From Pinguiococcus pyrenoidosus (Eukaryota; Sar; Pinguiophyceae; Pinguiochrysidales; Pinguiochrysidaceae), in the NCBI GenBank assembly GCA_019677205.1, contig JAAMXY010000984.1, positions 1-21,333 of the forward strand: a stretch of DNA of 21,333 bases. The letters run 5' to 3'. Both the position numbers and the translations under genes were made by a program. This document shows positions 1-8,917 of the stretch, piece by piece (the stretch's first letter is position 1; every line of letters begins with the position of its first letter). The notes below the pieces were generated by a model that worked only from the letters and a program-made list of their open reading frames with translations, made no database searches and was not told the origin of the DNA.

Positions 1-1299
1 CGCTCGGACGATCGTGGCTAATGAGGCTGGCAGCCGGGGTGTCCTGCCAGTGACCGCGCGCAATCACGTGCGTCGCAAACTTCGGATCGTCTCCCGGAGT
101 CTTTCGGTACACGCCTGCAGGCACCACCAAGGCCGCACTACGCACATTCACCCCCAAAAAGGAAAGGAAAAAAAGGAGACCAAAATCAATGATGGTCTGC
201 GTCTTTTCCACGTCGGGGGCGCGAATCAAAGAGACACGTACCCGTCCGGCGTCCAGTCCACTCTCCGGAAGAACGACGGGAGGGTCTCGTCGGCGAAGAG
301 CGCCGTCTTCGGAAGCTTCGGAGCTGCCTGCGCATTCTGATCTTCCGAAGCTTTCCCCTCTCCGTCCTCACCCGCGGGGGACTCCTTGTAGAAGCGATAC
401 TTCATCACCGATGCCTGAGTCAAAGCAAGCCGCTTCTGAGGCAGCTGCTGGCTGCCGCCTCCTCCTGCCTGCGTGGTGCAAGGTCCATGAATGCTGTCAG
501 GCGCAGATTCACTTTGCTTCCATCAGTCGGCGGACTTTTGGCTGCACCTTGGCGGCAGCTCCACCAACATTGCGCCAGCGGCTATTGTAGATCCGGAGCG
601 TCTTGTCCGCGCTGACCGAGGCCAGGAAAGCGCCCATGGGATCCCAGACGACGCCTTGCACGAAATGGTTGTGCTTGTCCAGCTGAGCAATCAGGCGGCC
701 GAGGATGTTTCCGCCCCGGCGGGTGATATGCCACACCTGTCCTCGGAAAGTCCGCCGCATCAGTCTTCATCCTCTCCCTCGGTGCTCTACCCCAGCTTTC
801 TCCGCACCTGAACGCACTGTGAAATGCAGGCCGCCGCCAGATGCTCTCCCGTGCTGCTCCACGAGATGTCGTAGATCTCCGCACCACGACCTCGAAGCAG
901 CGTCTTCTGCAGCTCCCTTTCCTCGCTCAGCTTGGTCCACGCCTGTCGGCGCTTCGTCTGGTCCTGCAGCTCTTCGGAAGACTTTGAGAAAGCCGCCAGG
1001 ACATGCGGCTTGATGAACCACAAGCAGCTGTTTCCATCGTCGCTGCCGGACGCCAGGAACGTGCCACCGGGACTGAAGCGCACGCAGTTCACGCCGCGCT
1101 CGTGAACACTAAGCGTCAGCATGAAGATCGGGCGCGGAGCCTCCAGTCCGTCGTGGTGAAGGCGCCAAAGCCGCACTTCTCCGTCCGCGCCTGCCGTGGC
1201 CACCACATTGCAGAACGGGTGGAAGTCGATGGACAGCACCGGGTCGTTGCGGCCATTCTCCCCTCCATGCCACGTGATCTGCGGCGTGAAAACGCGCAT
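1..1299 (-). CDS. Chromatin assembly factor 1 p60 subunit (CAF-1B/FAS2/Cac2-like), partial at 3' end
   Basis: WD40 subunit of the CAF-1 complex, which deposits H3-H4 on newly replicated DNA in the nucleus. Exons on the minus strand: 1299-808, 736-513, 451-242 and 137-1; all introns (71, 61 and 104 nt) are GT-AG and phases match. The protein starts MRVFTPQITWHG, like the MKVxTxxIxWH start of p60. WD repeats follow: VLSIDFHPFCNVVATAGADG, then VNCVRFSPGGTFLASGSDD, then IYDISWSSTGEHLAAA, then VQGVVWDPMGAFLASVSADK. The p60/FAS2 signature DETLPSFFRRVDWTPDG spans the end of exon 3, and exon 4 continues into the PAG loop. The ATG at 1299 was chosen because the family similarity starts there; the frame is open further upstream without homology. 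The last WD repeats and the C-terminal tail lie left of the window. The intron 2 acceptor (452) is the least certain junction. An E2F-like site lies 58 nt upstream of the start. Confidence 0.9.
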
Positions 1300-1740
1300 G
1301 GCACCCGGAGTTGGCGACGGCGCTCTGCAGACGCTCTTCCGCACCAGTTTGAGTTGAAAAGCGCGGGAAAACGGAGCAGCGGAGTCAGAGAATTATTGGT
1401 GGAAATTCGACGACTGACCAATCAAGTCGATCATGATCTTTGAAGGTGAGAATATTTTGTGTAACGTTTATGAACCCAGCTCTCCTTGTCGAGCCTTCTT
1501 CTTTTCAGCGTTCTGCGTTCATTTGTTCATTTGCTCATTTGTTGGCTTCGAGCTTTGACGCCCTGGGGTGGATCGCTTATGCAGTGAGCTCCACTTCCGC
1601 TTGCTGTCGAGTGCGTGAAGGGGGTCCAACCAAGTGACAAGCATCTTCCCTTTTCGGCATTGTCCGGCCCCGTTCTTTCCCCTAGGTCTGTCACGGTTCC
1701 GTGCGGTGCGAAGACAAGTCGACATCACTGCGCTGGCTAC
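1300..1740. other. Intergenic region between CAF-1 p60 and the epimerase gene
   Basis: This stretch should hold the CAF-1 promoter and 5' leader (near 1300-1450) and the 3' region of the epimerase gene (near 1740). A small tandem repeat of three 8-bp units (TTCATTTG, TTCATTTG, CTCATTTG) lies at 1518-1541. I see no convincing coding exon in it. Confidence 0.5.
1357..1371 (-). promoter_or_regulatory. E2F-like element upstream of CAF-1 p60
   Basis: The 15-mer AAAAGCGCGGGAAAA contains GCGGGAAA, the reverse complement of TTTCCCGC, which fits the E2F/DP consensus TTTSSCGC. It lies 58-72 nt before the ATG. CAF-1 genes are known E2F targets in animals and plants. The same 15-mer occurs at 5557-5571. 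Confidence 0.5.
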
Positions 1741-2898
<1,158 letters not shown>

Positions 2899-3887
2899 GT
2901 TGAGTTGTTCACACTAGGAGCCGAAGACGAACTCGAAGGGGCGCCGAGACGCGGCGTTTCGGGCTGCGAAGAGCGATCAGCTGACCGCGAGGGTGACGTA
3001 CCCGAGTCGAATCTTCTTTCCGCAGGTTCGCCGTGGGCGAATCTCGCATTTTTTTGGGCGTCTGTCCTGATCGTTGAGGGCATTTCGTATGCTGGAGCGG
3101 CTTTGGTGAAGGCAGCGGCCGCGAGAAAGCGGCGCCATCGGAGTTGATGAGAGGACGGCGTCAGCCTGGCGCAACGACTTGCTCAGCCACAGATGCATCC
3201 GCTGTGCGTCGCTGTCGTCCTCTGGCTAGAAAAAGCAAGTCGGCTCAAGCAAGCCAAGTCAAGACGAAGATGTACCGCGAGGAGTCCGACAGTGAGCCGG
3301 ACCTAGAGAGGTGTCGTGCGACTCCCCAGAATCATGGGTGCGTCCGTCATCATGTTGATGAGCCGAGGATACGTGACCATGACTGCGCACGAGGCGCACG
3401 AGCGACCGGCCGACTCTTGCACAGCCACATGGCTGCACCCACCACGTTGAAGCAGCCTCGTCAGTGCGGCGACGGCCTTTTCACTTGCTTTCTACACAGC
3501 CGGGTGGGGGAATGTGGTTTGACGCGGACAAATGACGAGGCGGCGCTGTGGCACCAGCGGTTGTCTTTTAGATCAAACTTCGCTCCGGCCGAGTCACTCG
3601 TTGGGGTTTCACAGGATCATGTCACGGACAGAGATATTTCTAAAAATATTTTTAAATATATTGAAAAATTATGGGTGTATGTTAAAAAATGATAATAAAC
3701 AACAACGAGATATTTGGACTTTTTAAAAAGAATTCCTGACAGCTGACATCGCTAAGTTCCAAGAACATTTTTCAAGATCGCCACCCCGCGCAGACGGAGC
3801 TGTCCAGCACCGCCTCCCGTGCGCCTCCTTCGTGCATCGCCAGTCTCCCTCTGCCTCACCGCCTGACCACGTCACCAGCAATTGACC
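2899..3887. other. Intergenic region with AT-rich patch
   Basis: The epimerase promoter should lie in the first few hundred bases and the 48-residue-repeat gene promoter in the last. A frame of 181 codons is open from ATG 3147 to 3692 (+), but its product is low in recognisable content and runs into AT-rich DNA, so I do not call it. From about 3632 to 3730 the sequence becomes strongly AT-rich (for example AAAATATTTTTAAATATATT), in sharp contrast with the GC-rich flanks. Confidence 0.5.
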
Positions 3888-4898
3888 ATGCTCACGGCAA
3901 GGCGGGAGGCCGCGGAATCGCGGCGTCGGGCCAGAGAGGAGGAGGCCGAGCGCCTCCGCAAGGAGAATGCAGCCATGCGGGCGCGCTTGGCCAAGGCCAA
4001 GACCGCCGGCGGTGACTCCAAGTCGCTGGACCCAGAGGTGGAGGCTCGGCGCAGGAAGCTCGCCGAGGAGCGCCAGATCAGCCAGCAACGCAGTCGCGAG
4101 ATCCAGGCGCAGCGGAGCGCCGACCTTGCCAAGCGCGTGAAGGGCGCTGGCCCCGCCACGCCGAACCGCCTGCGGGCCGAGATTGAGGCTGCTCGACGCC
4201 AGGCCGCCGACAACCTCGCCGCCAACAAGAGCAACGAGCAGCGTGCCATGGCTGAGCGCAATCGCGAGATGAAGGCCAGGATCAACGCCACCGGAGCCGC
4301 CACGGTGAACAAGCTGTCGCAGGAGGAGAACGCCCTCAGGATGGCCTCCGCCAAGCGGCTGGCCGAGGAGCGCGAGGCCGCGCTGCTGCGCGAGGCGGAG
4401 CGCAATCGCGTGATGATGGAGACCCTCCGCACCACGGGCGCGGCCACGGTGAACCAGCTTTCCGCAGAGGAGAACGCCGCCCGGGCGGAGGCCGCGCGCC
4501 AGGCGGCTGAGGACCGCCAGGCTGCGCTGGCCCGCGAAGCCGCTCGCAATCGCGAGATGAAGAGGAAGCTCGAGTCCACCGGCGCGGCTACCGTGAACCA
4601 GCTCTCCGACGAGGAGAACGCGCTGCGAGCTCGCGTCGCCGCGGACACCGAGGCCAACAACGACCTGGCCAAGCGCACGCTGTCCCAGCGCAACCGGCAG
4701 TTCAAGCAGAAGCTGCAGAAGGTCAGCGCTGCCACGGTGAACAAGCTTTCGGACGATGAAGAAGCGCTCCGCGAGCAAGTGGCCGCGCAGGCTGCGGCCG
4801 ACAAGGCAGCGCAGGAGCGGGCCCTCGCTGCCCAGAACCGCCAGATGCAAAAGCGGATCCAGGAGACCGGCGCCGCGACGGAGAACCGGCTCACATAG
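3888..4898 (+). CDS. Coiled-coil-like protein of 48-residue tandem repeats, function unknown
   Basis: A single-exon gene of 336 aa that I do not recognise. It starts at an ATG in a good context (ACCATG) and ends TAG at 4896. The protein is almost entirely charged, Ala-rich helix. Residues 88-327 are five exact 48-residue repeats starting at 88, 136, 184, 232 and 280. Each opens with G-A-A-T-V-N-x-L-S-x-E-E, passes through an Ala/Arg/Glu helix and ends near R-N-R-x-M-K. A decayed copy precedes them at 40-87 (LDPEVEARR aligns with the LSxEENALR position), and a partial copy, GAATENRLT, closes the protein. The S-x-E-E after the GAATVN break looks like a helix N-cap, so I picture long helices interrupted every 48 residues. 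There is no signal peptide or membrane segment. A structural or cytoskeletal role is only a guess. Confidence 0.8.
   Translation: MLTARREAAESRRRAREEEAERLRKENAAMRARLAKAKTAGGDSKSLDPEVEARRRKLAEERQISQQRSREIQAQRSADLAKRVKGAGPATPNRLRAEIEAARRQAADNLAANKSNEQRAMAERNREMKARINATGAATVNKLSQEENALRMASAKRLAEEREAALLREAERNRVMMETLRTTGAATVNQLSAEENAARAEAARQAAEDRQAALAREAARNREMKRKLESTGAATVNQLSDEENALRARVAADTEANNDLAKRTLSQRNRQFKQKLQKVSAATVNKLSDDEEALREQVAAQAAADKAAQERALAAQNRQMQKRIQETGAATENRLT
4149..4868 (+). repeat. Five in-frame 144-bp tandem repeats within the coding sequence
   Basis: Five coding repeats of 144 bp (48 codons) with no length variation. The most conserved part of each encodes AATVNxLS at its start; the Ala/Arg/Glu helix varies more. 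The exact period with diverged sequence implies old duplications held at constant length by selection. Confidence 0.85.
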
Positions 4899-4903
4899 GT
4901 CCC

Positions 4904-4973
4904 AGGTCAATGATGACGCCACGTCTAGGATCGGTCAGTTGGGTCATAGGTCAATGATGACGCCATGTCTAGG
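4904..4973 (+). repeat. Pair of 26-bp direct repeats just after a stop codon
   Basis: Two copies of AGGTCAATGATGACGCCAYG continuing to TCTAGG, at 4904-4929 and 4948-4973. They differ at one base and are 44 bp apart. They start 6 nt after the TAG of the 48-residue-repeat gene, so they should lie in its 3' UTR. Confidence 0.9.
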
Positions 4974-5097
4974 CACCACAGAACCCAGCGCGGCAGACGG
5001 GAATTCTACGAAGTTCATTCGGTGTTTTTTTTTTCCTTTTCCATTCGGGTCAGCAAAAGGGGCTCAAACCGCCCTGGCCGCGCGTCGGTCAGCCGAG

Positions 5098-5451
5098 CTA
5101 GCTGTCCTCCACCTCGAACTCATCCGGGTTGTAGATGCCGGGCATCATGGTGTTGACCTTCTCCGCGATCGCCAGCACGATGCCCGCGCGGTACGAGTTG
5201 ATGCCGACGCCCTGCAGGTAGTACCACATGGCGTCCGCGTGCTCTCGCACGGACGTGTCTTTCCCCTTGAGCATGAGAAACTTGCCGATGAGCTGGAACG
5301 TAGTCTCCACGCCGTCCGCAGCCAGGAACTCCTTCGCTTTCTCGCCGATGCCGGGCACGCTGGTCAGCTCCGGGTCCAGCTCCTGCACAATGAACTCCGC
5401 GAGGCGGTCCTCGGACACGCGCGACTTGTTGGGGTTGAAGCCTTCGGCCAT
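5098..5451 (-). CDS. Barrier-to-autointegration-factor (BAF)-like DNA-binding protein
   Basis: An intronless gene of 117 aa. Residues about 25-100 align with animal BAF (89 aa): LTSVPGIGEKAKEFLAADGV matches the helix-hairpin-helix region VGSLAGIGEVLGKKLEERGF, and QLIGKFLMLKG matches VLGQFLVLKK, followed by a helix with RE. BAF is a small dimeric protein that binds double-stranded DNA without sequence preference and helps gather chromatin and rebuild the nuclear envelope after mitosis. The N-terminus lacks the TTSQ run phosphorylated by VRK1 in animals, and an acidic tail (YNPDEFEVEDS) extends past the usual end. The ATG at 5451 was chosen because no homology extends upstream. The gene is head-to-head with RAE1, with 286 bp between the starts, and has an E2F-like site about 105 nt upstream. 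Identity rests on my alignment by eye. Confidence 0.75.
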   Translation of the reverse strand: MAEGFNPNKSRVSEDRLAEFIVQELDPELTSVPGIGEKAKEFLAADGVETTFQLIGKFLMLKGKDTSVREHADAMWYYLQGVGINSYRAGIVLAIAEKVNTMMPGIYNPDEFEVEDS

Positions 5452-5556
5452 GACTGCTGCTCTACACTCAAGCGAGCGACTGGGAGGGGCGGAGGCAAGA
5501 GGAAGCGCCCGAAGAGCACGGAAACGCAGTTTCGAATTCAAGCTGTGCAGAGGGCC

Positions 5557-5571
5557 AAAAGCGCGGGAAAA
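5557..5571. promoter_or_regulatory. E2F-like element in the BAF-like/RAE1 divergent promoter
   Basis: The 15-mer AAAAGCGCGGGAAAA is identical to the one upstream of CAF-1 p60 (1357-1371). It contains GCGGGAAA (TTTCCCGC on the other strand). It lies about 105 nt before the BAF-like start and 170 nt before the RAE1 start. Confidence 0.5.
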
Positions 5572-5714
5572 GGCCGCTCTCGCCTCGTCCGATTTCGATC
5601 GAGGTTTCGCGTTGAAGAGCTGTGTTTCAGCAACACGTAAATAGGACTTTTGGAGTCGAACCAATCAGGAAGCCCGAGAAGCTTTCCCCGGAGAACGACG
5701 CCAAACTTGAGGGG

Positions 5715-5722
5715 TTTCGCGC
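5715..5722 (+). promoter_or_regulatory. TTTCGCGC element next to the RAE1 start
   Basis: TTTCGCGC fits the E2F consensus TTTSSCGC. It ends 15 nt before the RAE1 ATG, so it is either in a very short leader or just at the transcription start. A near match, TTTCGCGT, is at 5605-5612. Confidence 0.35.
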
Positions 5723-5737
5723 CGAGAATCACGAGAT

Positions 5738-7175
5738 ATGGCGTTCAATTATGGCTCTCGCAGCACGTTTGGGGGCCAGAGCTCGTTTGGGAGCTTCGGC
5801 GGCGGCAGTAGCCTCGGCGGCAGCACTGCGGCCGCGAACAATCCGAACCCCAACAACGACTTGATGGTGCCGAACACCCCGAAGGATTCCGTCTCGCAGA
5901 TGGCGCTGAACGACAGCGCTTCGGGCCTCATCGCGGCCAGCTGGGACAGGACCGTCAGCTTCTGGCAGATCCAGCGAAGTTCGGCTCAGGTCAGTGGAAG
6001 CACAAGAGATCGCGGGGTGGCCCATAGCCACCTTCCAGTCCGCGAAGGTGTTTCGAGCGAAGGTGTATCTGCTGGGTGCGAGGCTCTCGGTCACCGACCT
6101 TTTTGCGCTCTGCCCACTCCTACTTGGACCTGCCGAGGGTGTATGTTGGGCTGCAAGGGAAGCTCGGGAATCTCTAATTTTGTGTCTCGGGCTTGGGTGG
6201 ATCTGCAGGCGGTGCCGACGGCGCAGATGAGTCACGAGGCTCCCGCGCTCTGCTGCGCGTTTGCGTCGGATGGGAGCACGGCGTTTTCCGGCGGTGCGGA
6301 CGGCAAAGTCAAGATGTGGCAACTGGGAAGTCCGAGTCAGACAGAGGGGCAGATCGGGGCACACGACGCGCCGGTAAGCGACCAGGAGAGAGGACCTCCC
6401 GAGGCCTCGCGACGCATCCCACCAACGCATCTCTCCTTCTCCGTGGCGTTCCCCGTGTCTTGCGCAGGTGGCTGCGATGCAGTTCGTCCCCGAGATCAAC
6501 TTGCTCATCACTGGAGGCTGGGACAAGAAGATCAAGGCGTGGGACTGCCGGAGCCCGAATCCGGTCGGCGTCCAGGAGCTGCCGGAGCGGTGCTACTGCT
6601 TGAGCAGCTCGTTCCCGTTCCTGGGCGTCGCGACAGCCCAGCGGAAGCTGTGCTTCTACAATCTGCAGGGCGGGCTCCAGCTGCAGGATCAGCGGGAATC
6701 TCCGCTGAAGTACCAAAGCAGCTGCATGTGCCTCTTCCCCAGCGAGACCCAGCGTCCCGGCTTCGCCTTGGGCTCGGTGGAGGGCCGCGTGGCCATCCAC
6801 TACTTCAAGAACGACAAGGACGCGAACTTCGCCTTCAAGTGCCACCGCGATTCAAACCCGAATCCCATGCCGAGGATCTACGCCGTGAACGGACTGGCCT
6901 TTCACAGTCGGGACGTCTTCACGACCATGGGATCGGATGGCAAGTTCCACTTCTGGAACAAGTCCAAGAAGACGCGCCTGAAAGGGTACGAGTCCCTGGG
7001 AGAGAGCATCACGTGTGGCTGCTTCAACAAGACGGGGGAGATCTTTGCGTACAGTGCCGGCTACGACTGGAGGGAAGGAGCCGCTGGCTATCAGGAGAAC
7101 CAGCAGGTGCGGATATTCCTGCACGCGGTGACGAAGGAGGACATCGAGGGCAAGCCCAAGAACCGCTCGCGATGA
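5738..7175 (+). CDS. mRNA export factor RAE1/Gle2, WD40 protein
   Basis: Nuclear-pore-associated beta-propeller that partners NUP98 in mRNA export and acts at the spindle. Exons 5738-5989, 6209-6373 and 6468-7175 give 374 aa (human RAE1 has 368). Both introns (219 and 94 nt) are GT-AG and phase 0. An N-terminal FGGQSSFGSFGGG-type low-complexity stretch precedes VPNTPKDSVSQMALND. Clear RAE1 signatures follow: AHDAP, ITGGWDKKIKAWD, LPERCYC, FALGSVEGRVAIHYF, FAFKCHRDSN, IYAVNGLAFH, GSDGKFHFWNK and IFAYSAGYDW near the C-terminus. The ATG has GCG at +4 and lies 16 nt after a TTTCGCGC element. Intron 1 happens to be a multiple of three with no stop, so its retention would add 73 residues in frame inside the propeller. 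Confidence 0.95.
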
Positions 7176-7581
7176 TGCAGGTCCCGTGTCGTCTACCATG
7201 ATAGAACTGGCTTGGCTTGGATTCTTCTCTTCGCCCCGTGGCCGCAGGAAGTGCGTCGCCTCCATGTCCACAGAAGCTCCGGCGGCCAAGCGGCCTCGCT
7301 CGCAGACATCCGTAACCGTGCACCGTGTGATTTTTCTACGGAAGAAAGTCGCTGATCTTTTCAAAATGGAATATTTTAGAATTGAGAATACCAAAGAATG
7401 GAATCCAGTGATATATCCATATACTGTATCTTTCCCAAAACGTGATCCGAGCATAGCGATTCGAAATTCGAAATGGGACACACTATGCCACACCATGTAC
7501 CTAGCATTATTTATTTAAATATATATTAAAATATTCTTCGTTCGGCTGAGCTCTGCAATTGGCGGATAAGGGTAAATTCCG

Positions 7582-7605
7582 GACGTTTGAAAATTCACAA
7601 ACGTC
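7582..7605. promoter_or_regulatory. Perfect inverted repeat upstream of eIF5A
   Basis: Arms GACGTTTG and CAAACGTC are separated by 8 nt. It ends 90 nt before the eIF5A ATG, so it may be a palindromic protein-binding site in the promoter. The ACGT cores resemble bZIP sites, but no binder can be named. Confidence 0.35.
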
Positions 7606-7639
7606 TGTGGCTCTTGTGCGCCTCATCTTCCGTGGAGAG

Positions 7640-7647
7640 TTTCGCGC
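7640..7647 (+). promoter_or_regulatory. TTTCGCGC element upstream of eIF5A
   Basis: An E2F-type match (TTTSSCGC), 48-55 nt before the ATG and followed by a pyrimidine-rich leader (CTCCCCTCCCGGTCTCTCCC). Leaders of this kind are common on translation-factor mRNAs. Confidence 0.35.
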
Positions 7648-7694
7648 GCAGATCTTGCTCCCCTCCCGGTCTCTCCCAGACTCACTTCTTCAAC

Positions 7695-8690
7695 ATGGCT
7701 GATGATGATGTCGAGACCTTCGATAACGAGGGCGCGGGTACGTCGGGCTGAAGCAGCAAAAGGCGACTCCACGAGTCTCCGTCCTTCCCTCGAAAGTCTA
7801 CGTCGCGTCTGCGCGCGTCTCTGTCGCACTTGACGCCCGGCGCGACGCGCTTGTTTCTGAGTCTGCATGCGACCGCGCAAGACACGCGAAGTTTTGGCCG
7901 AAAAGCAGCGCCGTGTGGGTGAATCCGGGCGCGAGCGCATGTGGCCCCAACTGTTTGGCGAGTTCGAATCCCACGTGCGAGCGACAGGTCCACGCCGGAG
8001 GGCCGCTTGATTTTCAGAGCGGGTCGTCAGGCTTGCGCTCGGAAGCCATCTGAAGCGCTTCCAGAGTGCTCACGTCATCTGTCTCTTCCAACATGTCGCT
8101 GGTCGCAGGCGCGTCCCTCACCATCCCCATGGAAGCGGGTCAGATCCGCAAGGGTGGATACATCGTGATCCAGAACCGCCCCTGCAAGGTGGAGAACGTC
8201 TCGACGTCCAAGACGGGCAAGCACGGTCACGCGAAGTGCAACTTCGTCGCCAAGGTGGGTGCGCTTTCGCAAAGGCCAAGGGGGAAAGGATAGGAACGCG
8301 GGGGGGGCAAACTCCTGACTCATTGGTTTCCGCCGCTCACAGGACATCTTCACTGGCAAGCGCTACGAAGACATCGTGCCGTCGACGCACTCCACCACCG
8401 TGCCGAATGTGTTCCGCTCCGAGTACATGGTGCTTGACATCGAGCTGGGCGACGATGCCTCGGAAGCGAATCCTTCCGGCGCGCGCCTCTCCTGCCTCGA
8501 CGAAGCGTCTGGCGAGGAGAACAACACGCTCAGCCTCCCCGACTTCCCGGATAGCCTCGCCTCGGACATCTACAACACCTTCAAGGAGACGCAGGAAGAG
8601 ACGGGCGACAAGGCGGGCCACACGCTCTTCGTCCAGTGCCTCAAGGCCATGGACCACGAGCAGGTAGTCGGTTTCCGCAGCGAATCGTAG
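7695..8690 (+). CDS. Eukaryotic translation initiation factor 5A (eIF5A)
   Basis: The hypusine-containing factor that helps ribosomes through difficult peptide bonds and termination. Exons 7695-7737, 8109-8254 and 8343-8690 give 178 aa; introns of 371 and 88 nt are GT-AG (phases 1 and 0). The hallmark loop [12 protein letters not shown] is present; Lys52 is the expected hypusine site. [12 protein letters not shown] and [16 protein letters not shown] are family-typical. The protein is about 20 residues longer than usual. Extra residues sit in the C-terminal OB fold after VLDIELGDD ([12 protein letters not shown]), and [17 protein letters not shown] replaces a shorter loop. An in-frame ATG at 8093, 16 nt upstream of exon 2, would give an alternative N-terminus [12 protein letters not shown] if transcription began in intron 1. 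Confidence 0.95.
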
Positions 8691-8917
8691 ACCGGCTGCT
8701 TCTCGCGCGCTATTTGGGTGGCTCCACTCCACATGTGTCCCCAGCAACTGTTGTGTTCTGGGACGGCATCAGTCCCAGGTAGGCATAGAGCCCGAGCGGA
8801 GCTGGAACCGTGTTGGGTCGGTTAGGTGGGCTAGTCTCTCAGATCATCGCCGGCAGTCGAACCGCCGAGAATAGTCAGTTCACGCACCGTGGAATGAACA
8901 AGACGTATTTTGCATTC

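Larger units (their letters stand above)
7176..7694. other. RAE1/eIF5A intergenic region with AT-rich island and hairpin
   Basis: This holds the 3' region of RAE1 and the promoter of eIF5A. From about 7360 to 7546 it is AT-rich (for example ATTTATTTAAATATATATTA), unlike its flanks. A perfect 8-bp inverted repeat, GACGTTTG-aaaattca-CAAACGTC, lies at 7582-7605. An 84-codon frame from ATG 7264 starts MSTEAPAAKRPRSQ but runs straight into the AT-rich island with no homology, so I do not call a gene. Confidence 0.5.

Noticed and set aside
3147-3692. A 181-codon open frame on the plus strand
   Set aside because: No recognisable domain, odd composition, and it runs into the AT-rich patch; no splice partner or family similarity.
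3723-4922. Long minus-strand frames opposite the 48-residue-repeat gene
   Set aside because: They mirror the 144-bp coding repeat in GC-rich DNA. The plus-strand product has the coherent helical repeat, a good start context and a stop just after the last repeat.
4904-4973. Box C/D snoRNA suggested by the ATGATGA in the direct repeat
   Set aside because: No CTGA box D at a suitable distance and no terminal stem.
7264-7518. An 84-codon frame starting MSTEAPAAKRPRSQ
   Set aside because: The start looks gene-like with a basic KRPR, but the frame continues into an AT-rich island with no homology; at best a gene fragment.
7895-7985. Possible tRNA, because GAGTTCGAATCCCAC resembles a B box
   Set aside because: The stem flanking the TTCGAAT loop does not pair and there is no acceptor stem or anticodon arm; it lies inside the eIF5A intron.
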